This document shows, in pieces, positions 1 to 8,607 of a DNA stretch of 10,758 nucleotides. The translations under genes were made by a program, and so were the position numbers. Numbering within the stretch: position 1 is the stretch's first letter; every line of letters begins with the position of its first letter. Location: NCBI GenBank assembly GCA_009733775.1, contig WOGZ01000626.1, positions 1-10,758 on the forward strand. The letters run 5' to 3'. Below the pieces are notes generated by a model, which ran no database searches, had not been told where the DNA came from, and worked only from the letters and a program-made list of their open reading frames with translations. The stretch comes from Alectoria sarmentosa (taxonomy: Eukaryota > Ascomycota > Lecanoromycetes > Lecanorales > Parmeliaceae).

Positions 1-140
1 AATATCAAATAATATTAAATATTCAAATGCTTCGACGACGATTATAACGTTAATTTTTCATTAAATCACGTTATTTTTAAACGTTTAAAATGATAAAATA
101 TTATAATATCGACGATGCTATAAACGAACTTCTTATGATA

Positions 141-163
141 TATTATTATTATTATTATTATTA
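141..163. repeat. (ATT)n microsatellite
   Basis: This is an uninterrupted run of the trinucleotide ATT, about 7.5 copies, inside the AT-rich block. It is probably simple replication slippage. It contains no C or G and so would be untouched by C-to-T mutation. Confidence 0.9.
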
Positions 164-375
164 ATTTTCTTCAATTGAAAATAATTATCAATTAAATGTT
201 TCGAAAATATAAAATAAATTATAAACACATTTTTTCGATTTTTATAACGCTAAAATATCGCTTTTTAAAAAAAAGAAATAATGTTATAAACGTATTTTAT
301 ATTTTTAATAAAGTTAACTTTTTTTTAACATCACATTTCTTTAACACTACTCGATTAAACTTAACGTGATTTGAT

Positions 376-405
376 AAAGACATTTGTTTTCATATAAATG
401 TCTTT
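376..405. repeat. Perfect 10-bp inverted repeat
   Basis: The arms AAAGACATTT (376-385) and AAATGTCTTT (396-405) are exact reverse complements separated by 10 nt, and a T-run follows. In a bacterium this would look like a terminator, but the eukaryotic AT-rich context makes that reading inappropriate. It may be chance or the remnant of a transposon terminal repeat. Confidence 0.5.
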
Positions 406-3400
406 TTTTTATATATATACTTTTTTCTCACTTAATTATCTTATTTAATACACTTATATAACATAACTTTATATTAATTTTAACAATTTTGATTATAATT
501 TGAGAATTTTTATAATTTTCATAATTTTTTATAAAATAAATAAGTTAATATTTAATGAAAACAAATACGAAGATATATTTTCGTATTTATTTTAAAATAA
601 TTTCATAATTTTTTTTCATTATAATGCAATTTTATTTAAAGATTAAATTTATATATAACGTGATTATATCGTCGATATAATTTATTATTCAAGCTTTTTT
701 TATTATAAACTCGTTTAATAAATTAATGTTATAAAATAAATATAAAATAAGAAATAAAGAAAAGTTTTATAAAATTTTCGTCTTTATTTTTCAACTAAGA
801 GATTGATTTAAAGATTATAATTTCGTAATTTTTTCATTAACGAAATTAACGATATATTTTATTATATTCGCAAATATTCATTTTTTTTTTAAATTATATA
901 ATAATTTTTCGTGAAAGACATTATCGAATATTTTTGAGACGTCGAAAAAGAAAATTATAATCATTTTTTTTTTATGCAACGTAAATTCTTTTTATTAAAA
1001 TATATATTATATTATTCGACGATTTTACTTATTTTCTTTCGAAATAAATATTAAATAATAAATTATATTCTTTCACGATGTAATTAAATCGTGAAATTAA
1101 TATTAATTCGAAAACTTTTTTTATTATATAAAATAAAACGATAAAACGTTATAATTTTAAAATTATATAATCTCTTTTTTTTATGTTTTTCAAAACGACG
1201 ATAATGAGTTTTTTACATTTTTTAAAACAATAATATATTTTTATATAAACGTTAAATAATTATATAAAAATCTTAAATAACATTAAAAAAGCGATTTTAA
1301 AAACTTCGTTAAATATTTTTAATTAATTTAAAATTTTATTATTGAATATCGTTTTAATAATGTTAATAATTTTCTTTTTTATAATATCAAATAATTCAAG
1401 AGATTCGAAATATTTATATTTTACGATATTCGTTAAATTTATCTTTAAAAAATTTGAAAAAAAGATTTAAATTAATATAATAATCTTCTTTTATAAATTA
1501 TAAATTAAATTTTTTTTTTATTTTAATCTTTGCATTAATAATATAAATGTTATTAAAAACGTATCGCGATTTTTAATTTATCGAATTAATTTTCAAATCT
1601 TTTTTATATCGTTTAATGTTTTGATTATTTTATAATAATATTTTAATCGAATAATGCGTTAAACGAAAGATTTTGCTCTTTTACGTGTATATTTATATTT
1701 TTTAATTTTTTTTAATCGATTTTTTAATGTTAAAAACGACATTAAATTTTTTATAAATTTTTATTTTTAATTTGTTTTTTAAATTAATTATCGTTTTAAT
1801 GTCGTTTTCGAAATTAATATAAAAAAATTTAAAATATCGTGTTTAAAAGATTTTTTTTTATTATTATATCGAAGATTAAAATAAGCGTTTTAATAAAGTT
1901 ATTTATAATAATTTTGATAAAACACTTTATTATCGAAATGTTTAAAATATAATATTGAAATTTTCATTTAAATTTATTATGATTCGCTTTAAATTAAAAT
2001 CTTTTTTTCGATTTTTTAATTATTTATTATATAAAGTCGAGGGTAATTTTTATCGAAACATAATTTAATTTTTTATTCAAGAATTTTTTTAAAAAATAAA
2101 CGATATATTATATTAAATTCGTTTTTATTTATTCGATATCAAAAATTAAATTCAATATATTAAAGATTTTATTTAAGTTTTATTATATAATCGTGTCTTT
2201 CTTGAAAAAAAATCTTAAATTATTCACATTTATTAATTTATAAAACTTTTTCGCACGATTTAATAATCTCATTTAAATGTTAATTCTCTTTTAATAAAAA
2301 TTATAAATATTAAAATCATCGATTACTAAATAATTCGCGTTCGATTCGATTTTTTTAATTTTTTCGATTATCGTTATAATTTCATTAATTTTAAAATCGT
2401 TTTGCGATTAATTATAAACGTTATATATATATATAAAAAAATTCGTTTATATTAATGCGAATAATGTGTATAAAGCGACTTAAATAAATAAACTTTTATT
2501 TTAATTTAAAAATTCGTTTATTAATGTAAATAACGATTTTCGATTTTTCGATTTTTTTTTTCATTATGTTAAATATAAATTCAAAATAATTCTCGATTTA
2601 TGTTAAATTGTGCGAATTTTTATTTAAAATTTTTTAATAAAGCTTTTATAAAACGATAACGTTTCTTTTTTTAATTAAATTTAATTTAAATAATACGTTT
2701 ATAATAATTTTAAAATTCGTTACGTTATATTACACGATTAATAATTAAGATTTTCATTTCAATTTAATTTTTTTTAAAAATATATTTTTTAATAACGATA
2801 TTATAAATGCGATAAATTGTAAAATCTCGCGAACTTTTTAATACATTATTTGAAAAATCTTAATTTTCACGATTAATATATTTTTTTTTATCATAATCGC
2901 GAACGTGAAATTATTTCGAAACTTTATCATTTAATTTTAAAAAATAAATTTTGGGTTTTTTTATTATTCGTTTCGAGATTTTTATAAATGTGAACGTTTT
3001 ATTTTCATTTTAATTTCTTATTTTTTTTAAGATTTTTTTAAAAATTATTTTAAAAATTGCTTTAAATTGTTTATTTATTATTAATGTCGAGATTATTATA
3101 TTTTATATAATTTTAATTTTAATTGAATCGCGAAAAATTTATATAACGTTTAAAAAAAACGTTTTGTCGAATATTTTATAAATGTTAACGCAAAAAGTCT
3201 TTATATTTTTCGATACGTTTATTATTTCGTTAAAAATAAATATAAAACTTTTTAAATAAATGTTTTTCGAAGAATCTTCGTAAATTATAATTGAAATTTC
3301 GAAAATTATCGTATTTTTCGCAATTTTTGAAAATGTTAACGCGTCGATTTATTTATTTATTATAATCGATATAATATTAATGTTTATTAATTTCGAAATT

Positions 3401-4828
3401 ATTAACGCATCGTTTTCGACGTTTATGATTTTTTCTATAAAATTTTTATTATTTTTAATTTAAATTTTAAATTGTTTAATTTTAAAGCGAACTTTTTCAA
3501 AAATGTTTATAAAAAGATTTTCGTGATTATCGATATTGAATATTTATTTAAATGTTACTTTTTAATGTGATTAATTCGCTTAATCTTTTTCATATAATAA
3601 TTATAATTAACGTTAAAAACTTAATATGCTTTTTAATAAAAAACGCAACGATATTTTAAATTTGAATTTGTTTTTTCGAAATATTAATTTTTAAATGAGA
3701 TTTAACATAATGTGTATATTTAATTAATTTTTTATATCGATTTTTTTTATATTCGTATTATTAATAATAAGCGCATTGCATTAATTTGTATTTAACTTTA
3801 TAATATTCGCAATAGTTTCGTTATTCGATTTATATTAAATCTTAATTAATAATTCAACTCGCATTTTCAAAAAATTTAAACGTAACGATTAAAAATATTT
3901 TAAATTTTCGTTTTATTTTATTAATGTTAATTAATTATACAATATGAATAATAATAATCAATTTAAAATTATAATTGTTTTCGATGAAAAAAGACTTAAA
4001 CATTTTTTTCAATTTTCTTTTTATTATAAAAATAAATATTTTATATATTATTATAATATAAATGTTATTTAAAATATAAATTTCGATATCGTATATTTTA
4101 ATTTAATCGCTTTAATTATGTATAAATCGTTTTTTATTTATTATCTTTTTCGTATATAATTCAAAATTTTCGTTTTTCAATAATTTCATATTCGCGATAC
4201 GAATAATCTTTAAATTAAAAACGTAAATTATTATTATTTAAAAAAAATTTCATAATTTTATTGAGGTGAGTAAACGTAATTATTAAAATATAAAATTTTC
4301 GACGTGAATTCGCACGCGTAAATTTACGTTTATAATAAAGATTTTTTAATTAAAATTAATGTAATTTGAAATTAAAAGAATTAAAAAAAATTATAAAAAT
4401 GTAATTTATTATCAGCGTTAAAGTCGTTGATATTTAAAGATTTTTTGAAAATTTTGAATGATAATGTCGATTTATACATTTTTCAAAAATCTAATTATAT
4501 TTTTTATCGTTCGCATTTCGACGTTTTAAATAATGAATCGCTTAATAAAATTTAACGTAAAAATTGTTATAATCGTTATTAACGCGTTTTGTAATAATAA
4601 TAACAATTCGATTATTTATCGAAAAACGTGATATATTCTCGCGATAAAACGAAAAAACGATTTTTTTTTTAAATTAACATTAATAAATTGTTTAATGTTA
4701 TTGTAATTCGTAATGTATAATTTGTAAACTTTATTAAAAACGCGTTTTTAATGTTATTTTCGTTTATTTTTAATCACGCGTTGAATATAAAGATATTTAT
4801 AATGAATATAATAAGTTAAATCGATATC

Positions 4829-4859
4829 AAATTGTAGCGCTTGCTCAATTATACAATTT
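4829..4859. repeat. 8-bp inverted repeat at the AT-block border
   Basis: AAATTGTA (4829-4836) and TACAATTT (4852-4859) are perfect reverse complements around a 15-nt centre that contains GCGCTTGC. The dyad lies exactly where base composition changes, just before the first GGG triplet at 4871. It could be a leftover end of an inserted element or coincidence. Confidence 0.4.
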
Positions 4860-4902
4860 ATAAGAATTTAAGGGTCGAAATTTGTGTCAGTTGTGGGTGA
4901 AA

Positions 4903-5223
4903 TCAATATGTGCGTTTTTGCTTGTGTGGAGTTGTTTTTACAGGATCTTGATAGAAGATCTGCCAATTTTTCGAGGCACAGCTGCAATTGATGAGAGAAA
5001 GGGTGTTGTCGTAATAGCCGTCGCTGAGGAGGACGTCTGGGCCATAGAGATCAGAGCTGACGTAATAGTAAGCATTGCTTTGGATCAATTGCGAGGACAT
5101 GACTTCAGTGCGAGCCTGGAATTGCTTGTAGGCAAAGTTAAATGCGAAGCCAGAGGAGTATCTTGAGAGACAGGAGCCCCAAGATCTGAAGGCGCTCGTT
5201 TGGTGAATGATGGGGGAGTGCTC
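4903..5223 (-). pseudogene. Coding-like minus-strand fragment, family not recognised
   Basis: On the minus strand a frame stays open from 5223 to a stop ending at 4903, giving 106 residues without a starting Met at its beginning. The first ATG in frame is at 5100. The stretch 5184 to 4972 looks coded: 45 of 71 codons end in C or G, mostly C, which is close to the glucanase gene's usage, and the residues are rich in Tyr, Ser, Asp and Leu with a few Cys. A possible acceptor, CTTCAG, ends at 5186. An ATG in a good context (CACCATGA) lies upstream at 5383, but the frame it opens does not splice into this one by any junction I tried. The 3' end runs into the AT-rich block, where codon quality drops. 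I read it as the remnant of a gene whose 3' part was lost or mutated in the AT-rich block. A short intact gene of unknown function, or chance, remain possible. Confidence 0.35.
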
Positions 5224-5439
5224 TCATCACTGGCAAAAGACAGATGCAGAAAGATACATTCCGAGCAGCGTTTTGTTCGCGAGGTGGCCTTATACAGCCC
5301 ATGCAGCCTTGCCTCATAGCAGCATCGCGAGGCAACAGGCGGAGGTTGTTCGATTTGAAAAGGCTGAGAATAAAAGGTTTCATGGTGATTGGTGGTATCG
5401 GTCACTCTCCTCCTTAAAACGGCTGATGTACGGCACACA

Positions 5440-5660
5440 GGTGCTCTAAGTAATAATATTCATAACATTTCCATTGCCCTTAGGCAGGCGATGACAGTCC
5501 TTGCTCGATATCACCCCCATATGCAACACCCTGGCATGTGCAATACCCTAAAATCCGATAAATCCAGAGGTGTGGGCTCTAGGGGTTCTATGTCAGGCTG
5601 GATGTGGCATGCGCCCCGCATAAGGTTACTGTTACTGTCAAACAGGGCGCCCGATGGTCC
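5440..5660. other. No gene seen; ordinary-composition spacer
   Basis: Short open frames overlap on both strands here, but none has a plausible start, codon bias or recognisable motif. A GTTACT hexamer is doubled near 5624-5637. I see nothing else that can be supported. Confidence 0.5.
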
Positions 5661-5755
5661 AGACCGTCCGTCAAGAGGCCTGAACTGGTCCATTTGAAGC
5701 TATTTGAATGGTTCGTAGTCCGTCCAAATAGTCAGACGGTCTAAATTCATTTGGA
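5661..5755. repeat. Cluster of short inverted repeats
   Basis: AGACCGTC (5661-5668) is the reverse complement of GACGGTCT (5735-5742), and TCCAAAT (5723-5729) is that of ATTTGGA (5749-5755). ATTTGAA also occurs twice as a direct repeat near 5692 and 5702. The nested dyads directly precede the larger inverted repeat at 5772-5913. They may be part of one degenerated element or a protein-binding region. Confidence 0.45.
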
Positions 5756-5771
5756 TCTACCAGCAAATCCA

Positions 5772-5913
5772 GGTCTACTCGCAAATGCAATCGACCAGGT
5801 CACGTGATCTCATCTAATGATATGCAGTGTATTTGATTGAAACAAAACGCCTAGTCCGCCTGGCACGTGACCTGGTCGATCATTACATTGGCGAGGCGAG
5901 TAAAAGACTGACC
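5772..5913. repeat. Imperfect long inverted repeat with 17-bp perfect core arms
   Basis: The core arms 5790-5806 and 5864-5880 are exact 17-bp reverse complements, 57 nt apart. Similarity continues outward with gaps: GGTCTACTCGC at 5772-5782 corresponds to GCGAGTAAAAGACTGACC at 5896-5913 on the other strand, so the whole dyad spans about 140 bp. Each core arm contains GTCACGTG, an E-box that matches the RTCACRTG site of Cbf1-like bHLH proteins, in opposite orientations (5799-5806 and 5864-5871). There is no clear target-site duplication. It could be a small non-autonomous inverted-repeat element (MITE-like) or a paired regulatory site. Confidence 0.6.
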
Positions 5914-5940
5914 CCGCTGTGATCCCGCTGTGACCCCGCA
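5910..5940. repeat. 11-bp tandem repeat, about 2.8 copies
   Basis: The unit GACCCCGCTGT at 5910-5920 is followed by GATCCCGCTGT (5921-5931, one change) and a partial GACCCCGCA (5932-5940). It abuts the right arm of the long inverted repeat. It is probably a small local duplication. Confidence 0.8.
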
Positions 5941-5980
5941 CTTCAGGGCGCTTGGCAGAGATAAATCTCGCCCACCTTAA

Positions 5981-5990
5981 TCCGTACGGA
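5981..5990. repeat. 10-bp palindrome TCCGTACGGA
   Basis: This is a perfect palindrome followed by GTAC, giving CCGTACGGAGTAC. From memory, closely similar short words recur between genes in many Pezizomycotina genomes. A role here is unknown. Confidence 0.5.
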
Positions 5991-6049
5991 GTACTTATAC
6001 TCGTCTCGGCATTAAGAAACCGCTCAGCCACGTAGGATCGTCGACTTCA

Positions 6050-6480
6050 CATTTCATTTACGACAAAAAAAGGGGTAAATTACTACTTCATACCCCACAA
6101 CATGAATTAATCACAAATACATCTTAAATTACTGATTCATATACTCAAAAAGAGTATAGATTGATTGTTTGCCATTTATTCAAATAAGATTCGGTAATAA
6201 GAATTGATATAGTCATTGCTGACTAAGAGTTTACTTTCGAAAATTCAATTCAATACGAGTAAAGGCCTAGAATCTAGTCGGACCCGTGCGATCATAAAGG
6301 TAAAAGAATTCCTTCGACCGCATTAATGAGGAACAATCTATTGGTCCAGAGACCTTTGATAAAACATCAGACAAAAGCCGAGTGATGGATCGAAAAAAGA
6401 ACTCCTCAGATCAAATCTAGCCTTTCAGTGTAGTTGCCACAGTCATGCATAGCCATAGCATCTGCAGTCATTCATAGTTG
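6050..6480. other. Gene-free stretch with small hairpins
   Basis: No coding frame is supported here. Small perfect dyads are visible: GGGGTA/TACCCC near 6072-6097, ATACTC-AAAAA-GAGTAT near 6141-6157, and TAGTCA-TTGC-TGACTA near 6210-6225. Such short hairpins are common by chance and no RNA-gene fold (tRNA, snRNA) could be built from them. Confidence 0.4.
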
Positions 6481-6990
6481 AAAATGTTGCTTATCGCCAT
6501 CGCTAGCAGCCAAGCGAGCCTTGTGGTTCCTATTCCAACATATAACCCACAAATGACACAAATGCTTGTCTGCACTGCGCTTCAGGCAGCTGGCAGAAAT
6601 TTCCACTCTACGCTCTACACACCACACACTACTTTACTCTCTTTATTGAACCATAGCCCAAGGCCATGGCAAAGTATGAAATCATTATCCCTTTTTTGGT
6701 GGAGGGGTATAATTTGTAATTAATCCGTGTTTTGCGATATGAACTAGTGATATGCCCGACAATAAAGCAGACTCTTGAGCAATGAAGTGAACGAAATGGG
6801 GGGCCAAGACAGCGCAGAGTCTGACGCCGGGGCCGAAGCTGACTGTAGGAATATTCGGGATCAAAGGGTGCAGTAAGCACACCACCAGACTGAAATTACG
6901 TGAGCCCCTGAGCCCCTAAACTCCGATATACGATCTGCTCACACCTACCGAGCTGGCTGCGTGTATGCGCACTGCCAAAGTACAAAATGA
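6480..6990. other. Gene-free upstream region of the glucanase gene
   Basis: Open frames under 85 codons occur on both strands but lack convincing starts or family similarity. Matches to the CreA carbon-repressor consensus SYGGRG occur at 6699-6704 (GTGGAG) and 6827-6832 (CCGGGG). These 6-mers are frequent by chance, so they only hint at carbon control of the downstream glucanase. Confidence 0.3.
6902..6917. promoter_or_regulatory. Doubled CCCCT (STRE-like) motif
   Basis: GAGCCCCT is repeated directly in tandem, placing CCCCT at 6905-6909 and 6913-6917. CCCCT/AGGGG is the stress-response element bound by Msn2/4-type zinc-finger proteins in yeast. The pair lies about 225 bp before the glucanase start codon, a normal promoter distance. 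The function is inferred from motif and position only. Confidence 0.3.
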
Positions 6991-7006
6991 AACCAAGATC
7001 CAGTCT

Positions 7007-7056
7007 CTCATCTTCGTTTCCTTTCACTCTCCCTCACTTCTCACCCCAATCTTCAT
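7007..7056 (+). promoter_or_regulatory. CT-rich tract, likely core promoter / 5' leader
   Basis: A pyrimidine-rich stretch (runs such as CTTTCACTCTCCCTCACTTC) on the sense strand lies 85-130 bp before the start codon. Filamentous fungi often have such tracts just before transcription start points. It includes a CCAAT pentamer near 7046. No clear TATA box was found. Confidence 0.45.
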
Positions 7057-7139
7057 CACGCGACTTTGATTGATTCGGTACTCGGCCGTCAGCGATACTT
7101 TGAAGCATCCAAGCTGCGTCTGGCTTTCTATCACAAGCT

Positions 7140-8607
7140 ATGAAGTCTCTCATTCTTACCATCATGGCTTATGCTGGCCTCTCGACCGCATGGATACCCA
7201 CAAGGTATGAGTCCCTTCCAAGTCATAGCAAACACCCCCGTCAGGCATCCTTAATGCCACACGCCGAACAGAATGAAACCGTGCGCTGAATTTCTGGCAG
7301 CTTGCCAATCCGTGGCGTCAATCTTGGTTCTCAGTTCATCGTCGAGCCTTGGATGGCCAACGATGAGTGGAACAGCATGGGATGTGATGGCACGGCATCG
7401 GAATTCGATTGCGTCAGTAAGCTTGGACAAGCTCAAGCCAACACGTCTTGGGCAACCCACTGGAGCACCTGGATCACGAAGGATGATATCTCTTTAATGC
7501 AGTCGTATGGGCTCAATGCTATTCGTATCCCTGTCGGATACTGGATTCGTGAAGACCTGGTGTACCAGGACAGCGAACACTTCCCGCAAGGTGGATTGCA
7601 ATACCTTGAGCAGATCTGTGGATGGGCTAGTGATGCCGGGCTCTATGTCATCATAGATTTGCATGGTGCCCCGGGAGCTCAGGTTGCTAACAATTCGGAT
7701 ACTGGACAGGTATGTGTAGGTGAGAGGCGTGGAGACGATTGGTGATTGATCCTTCTCAGAACGCCCCTTCAGCAGGGTTCTATGTTGGCTACCAGTACGA
7801 GCGTGCGTACAAATTCCTCGAATGGATGGCAAACATCATCCACACAAACAACAACTACAGAAATGTCGGCATGCTAGAAGTACTCAACGAGCCCATTCAA
7901 GGCTACAACAGTCAAACAGATTCCATGAGGCAAACTTACTACCCAACAGCATGGGCGCGCATACGAGCCGCAGAAGCAGCTCTCAACATCACCCCTGATA
8001 ATCTTCTGCATATCCAAATGATGGTACGAATTCCCACTCCCTCTTATACCCCGATCCAATCACCAATAGCGTCATACAGAACACGAAATGGGGCTCCGGC
8101 GACCCCAGCCAACACCTCCCCAACGACACCTTCGCCGCCTACGACGACCACCGCTACCTCAAATACTCTGACGACAACGGCATCAACGACCCCGGCACCG
8201 GCCAAACCCCCTTCGCCTACCTCAACGAATCCTGCCACGACGACCGCGGCGGCAACTCGCCCACGATCGTCGGCGAATTCAGCCTCAGCGTTGCGAATAA
8301 TCTCGAATGGAACGACCCGGCTTTCGCCCCGCCGGACAGCCATGTCGCCTGGTATAAGCAATGGTTCGCAGCGCAGATCATCGCGTACGAGAAGCAGGAT
8401 GGCTGGCTCTTCTGGAGCTGGAAGGCGAATTGGATCGCGGGGAGGAATGATTGGCGGTGGTCGTATCAAGGTGAGTTCTTCGATTTTGAGCATTGGAAGA
8501 GGTAGGTTTGGTGAAGCTGATTGGTTCGAGTAGCGGCCGTTGCGGCGGGTGCGATTCCGCAGAACCCGAACGATGCGATCAACTCGAATCCTTGTGCTGG
8601 GATCTAG
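7140..8607 (+). CDS. exgB: Glucan endo-1,6-beta-glucosidase B (secreted GH5 beta-1,6-glucanase), five exons
   Basis: The exons are 7140-7204, 7301-7709, 7760-8023, 8080-8470 and 8534-8607. They join to 1203 nt encoding 400 residues, close to the usual length of fungal ExgB. Residues 1-17 form a signal peptide with a likely cut after Ser-Thr-Ala. The GH5 landmarks occur in order: RGVNLGSQF (26-34), IRIPVGYW (96-103), DLHGAPGAQ (141-149), the acid/base Glu202 in LNEP, YDDHRY (267-272), the nucleophile Glu312 in VGEFS, and GWLFWSWK (354-361). Six cysteines or fewer are seen (50, 59, 128, 298, 397), and N-glycosylation sequons occur at 69, 152, 234, 261 and 295. Family members hydrolyse internal beta-1,6-glucosidic bonds of wall glucan (pustulan) outside the cell. 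The start ATG has a purine at -3 and gives the signal peptide. All catalytic residues are present, so the gene looks intact. An exo-1,3-glucanase is the alternative, but the SEFDCV and HFPQGG signatures favour ExgB. Confidence 0.93.
7205..7300 (+). other. exgB intron 1 (96 nt, phase 2)
   Basis: The donor is AAG|GTATGAGT and the acceptor is CTGGCAG|C. A branch-like CTGA lies at 7286-7289, 11 nt before the acceptor. Splicing rebuilds a Ser codon and joins the signal peptide to the RGVNLG motif. Reading through meets a stop at 7287-7289. Internal AGs at 7243-7244 and 7269-7270 would also put a stop in frame. Confidence 0.85.
7710..7759 (+). other. exgB intron 2 (50 nt, phase 0)
   Basis: The donor is CAG|GTATGTGT and the acceptor is CTTCTCAG|AAC. 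It sits between Gln158 and Asn159. Reading through meets a TGA at 7743-7745 and changes the frame of all that follows. The branch sequence is weak (TTGAT). Confidence 0.9.
8024..8079 (+). other. exgB intron 3 (56 nt, phase 0)
   Basis: The donor is ATG|GTACGA and the acceptor is CATACAG|AAC. It interrupts the conserved IQMMN-KWGSGDP segment between Met246 and Asn247, so its removal is required to restore a family signature. No canonical branch sequence is visible. Confidence 0.9.
8471..8533 (+). other. exgB intron 4 (63 nt, phase 1)
   Basis: The donor is CAAG|GTGAGT and the acceptor is TTCGAGTAG|CG. A CTGAT branch-like site lies at 8517-8521. Splicing creates Ala377 and leads into the short last exon, whose C-terminal Ile-Pro-X-Asn/Asp-X-Asn and Cys397 pattern fits the ends of related proteins. 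Confidence 0.87.

Larger units (their letters stand above)
1..4865. repeat. AT-rich, RIP-like degenerated block (left end outside window)
   Basis: This is continuous AT-rich DNA; individual 60-base lines that I counted have 8 to 14 G+C. Stop codons are dense in all frames and no long open frame exists. In four lines counted fully (1-120 and 3301-3420), 19 of 27 cytosines are followed by G, 6 by A, 2 by T and none by C. Loss of CpA, CpT and CpC with survival of CpG fits C-to-T mutation of repeated DNA by RIP in ascomycetes, which prefers CpA. The block is probably one or more old transposon copies mutated beyond recognition, or part of a larger AT isochore or centromere-like region. I could not recover any transposon protein. 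The right border near 4865 is sharp. The link to RIP is inferred from base composition only. Confidence 0.8.

Noticed and set aside
376..415. Inverted repeat followed by a T-run, resembling a bacterial terminator
   Set aside because: The window is fungal nuclear DNA; T-runs are everywhere in this block, so intrinsic termination is not a sensible reading.
1..4865. AT-rich block as inserted mitochondrial DNA
   Set aside because: Fungal mitochondrial DNA would show long open frames, tRNAs or GC clusters and no special CpG abundance. None is visible, and CpG enrichment argues for a RIP-like origin.
5511..5697. Overlapping open frames on both strands around 5389-5697
   Set aside because: They lack family similarity, have mixed codon use and cross the start of the inverted-repeat cluster.
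6484..6723. Plus-strand 79-residue frame with a hydrophobic N-terminus resembling a small secreted protein
   Set aside because: The hydrophobic start is short, codon use is not biased, few cysteines are present and no promoter context is visible. It could be rescued only by transcript data.
6629..6885. Two overlapping minus-strand open frames (66-83 codons), one with a Pro/Ala/His-rich protein-like stretch
   Set aside because: The longer one, in a separate frame, reads through unrelated sequence. The more protein-like frame begins with GTG, not ATG, and ends after Pro-Pro-Pro-Lys-Lys-Gly without a family match or splice context. I treat both as chance.
7739..8533. Long plus-strand frame of 264 codons across intron 3 and exon 4, and a matching minus-strand frame (8044-8493)
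   Set aside because: The correct glucanase frame shifts at intron 3; beyond it this frame is a Thr/Pro/Ser-rich shadow of the GC-rich exon 4. The minus-strand frame is likewise its antisense shadow.
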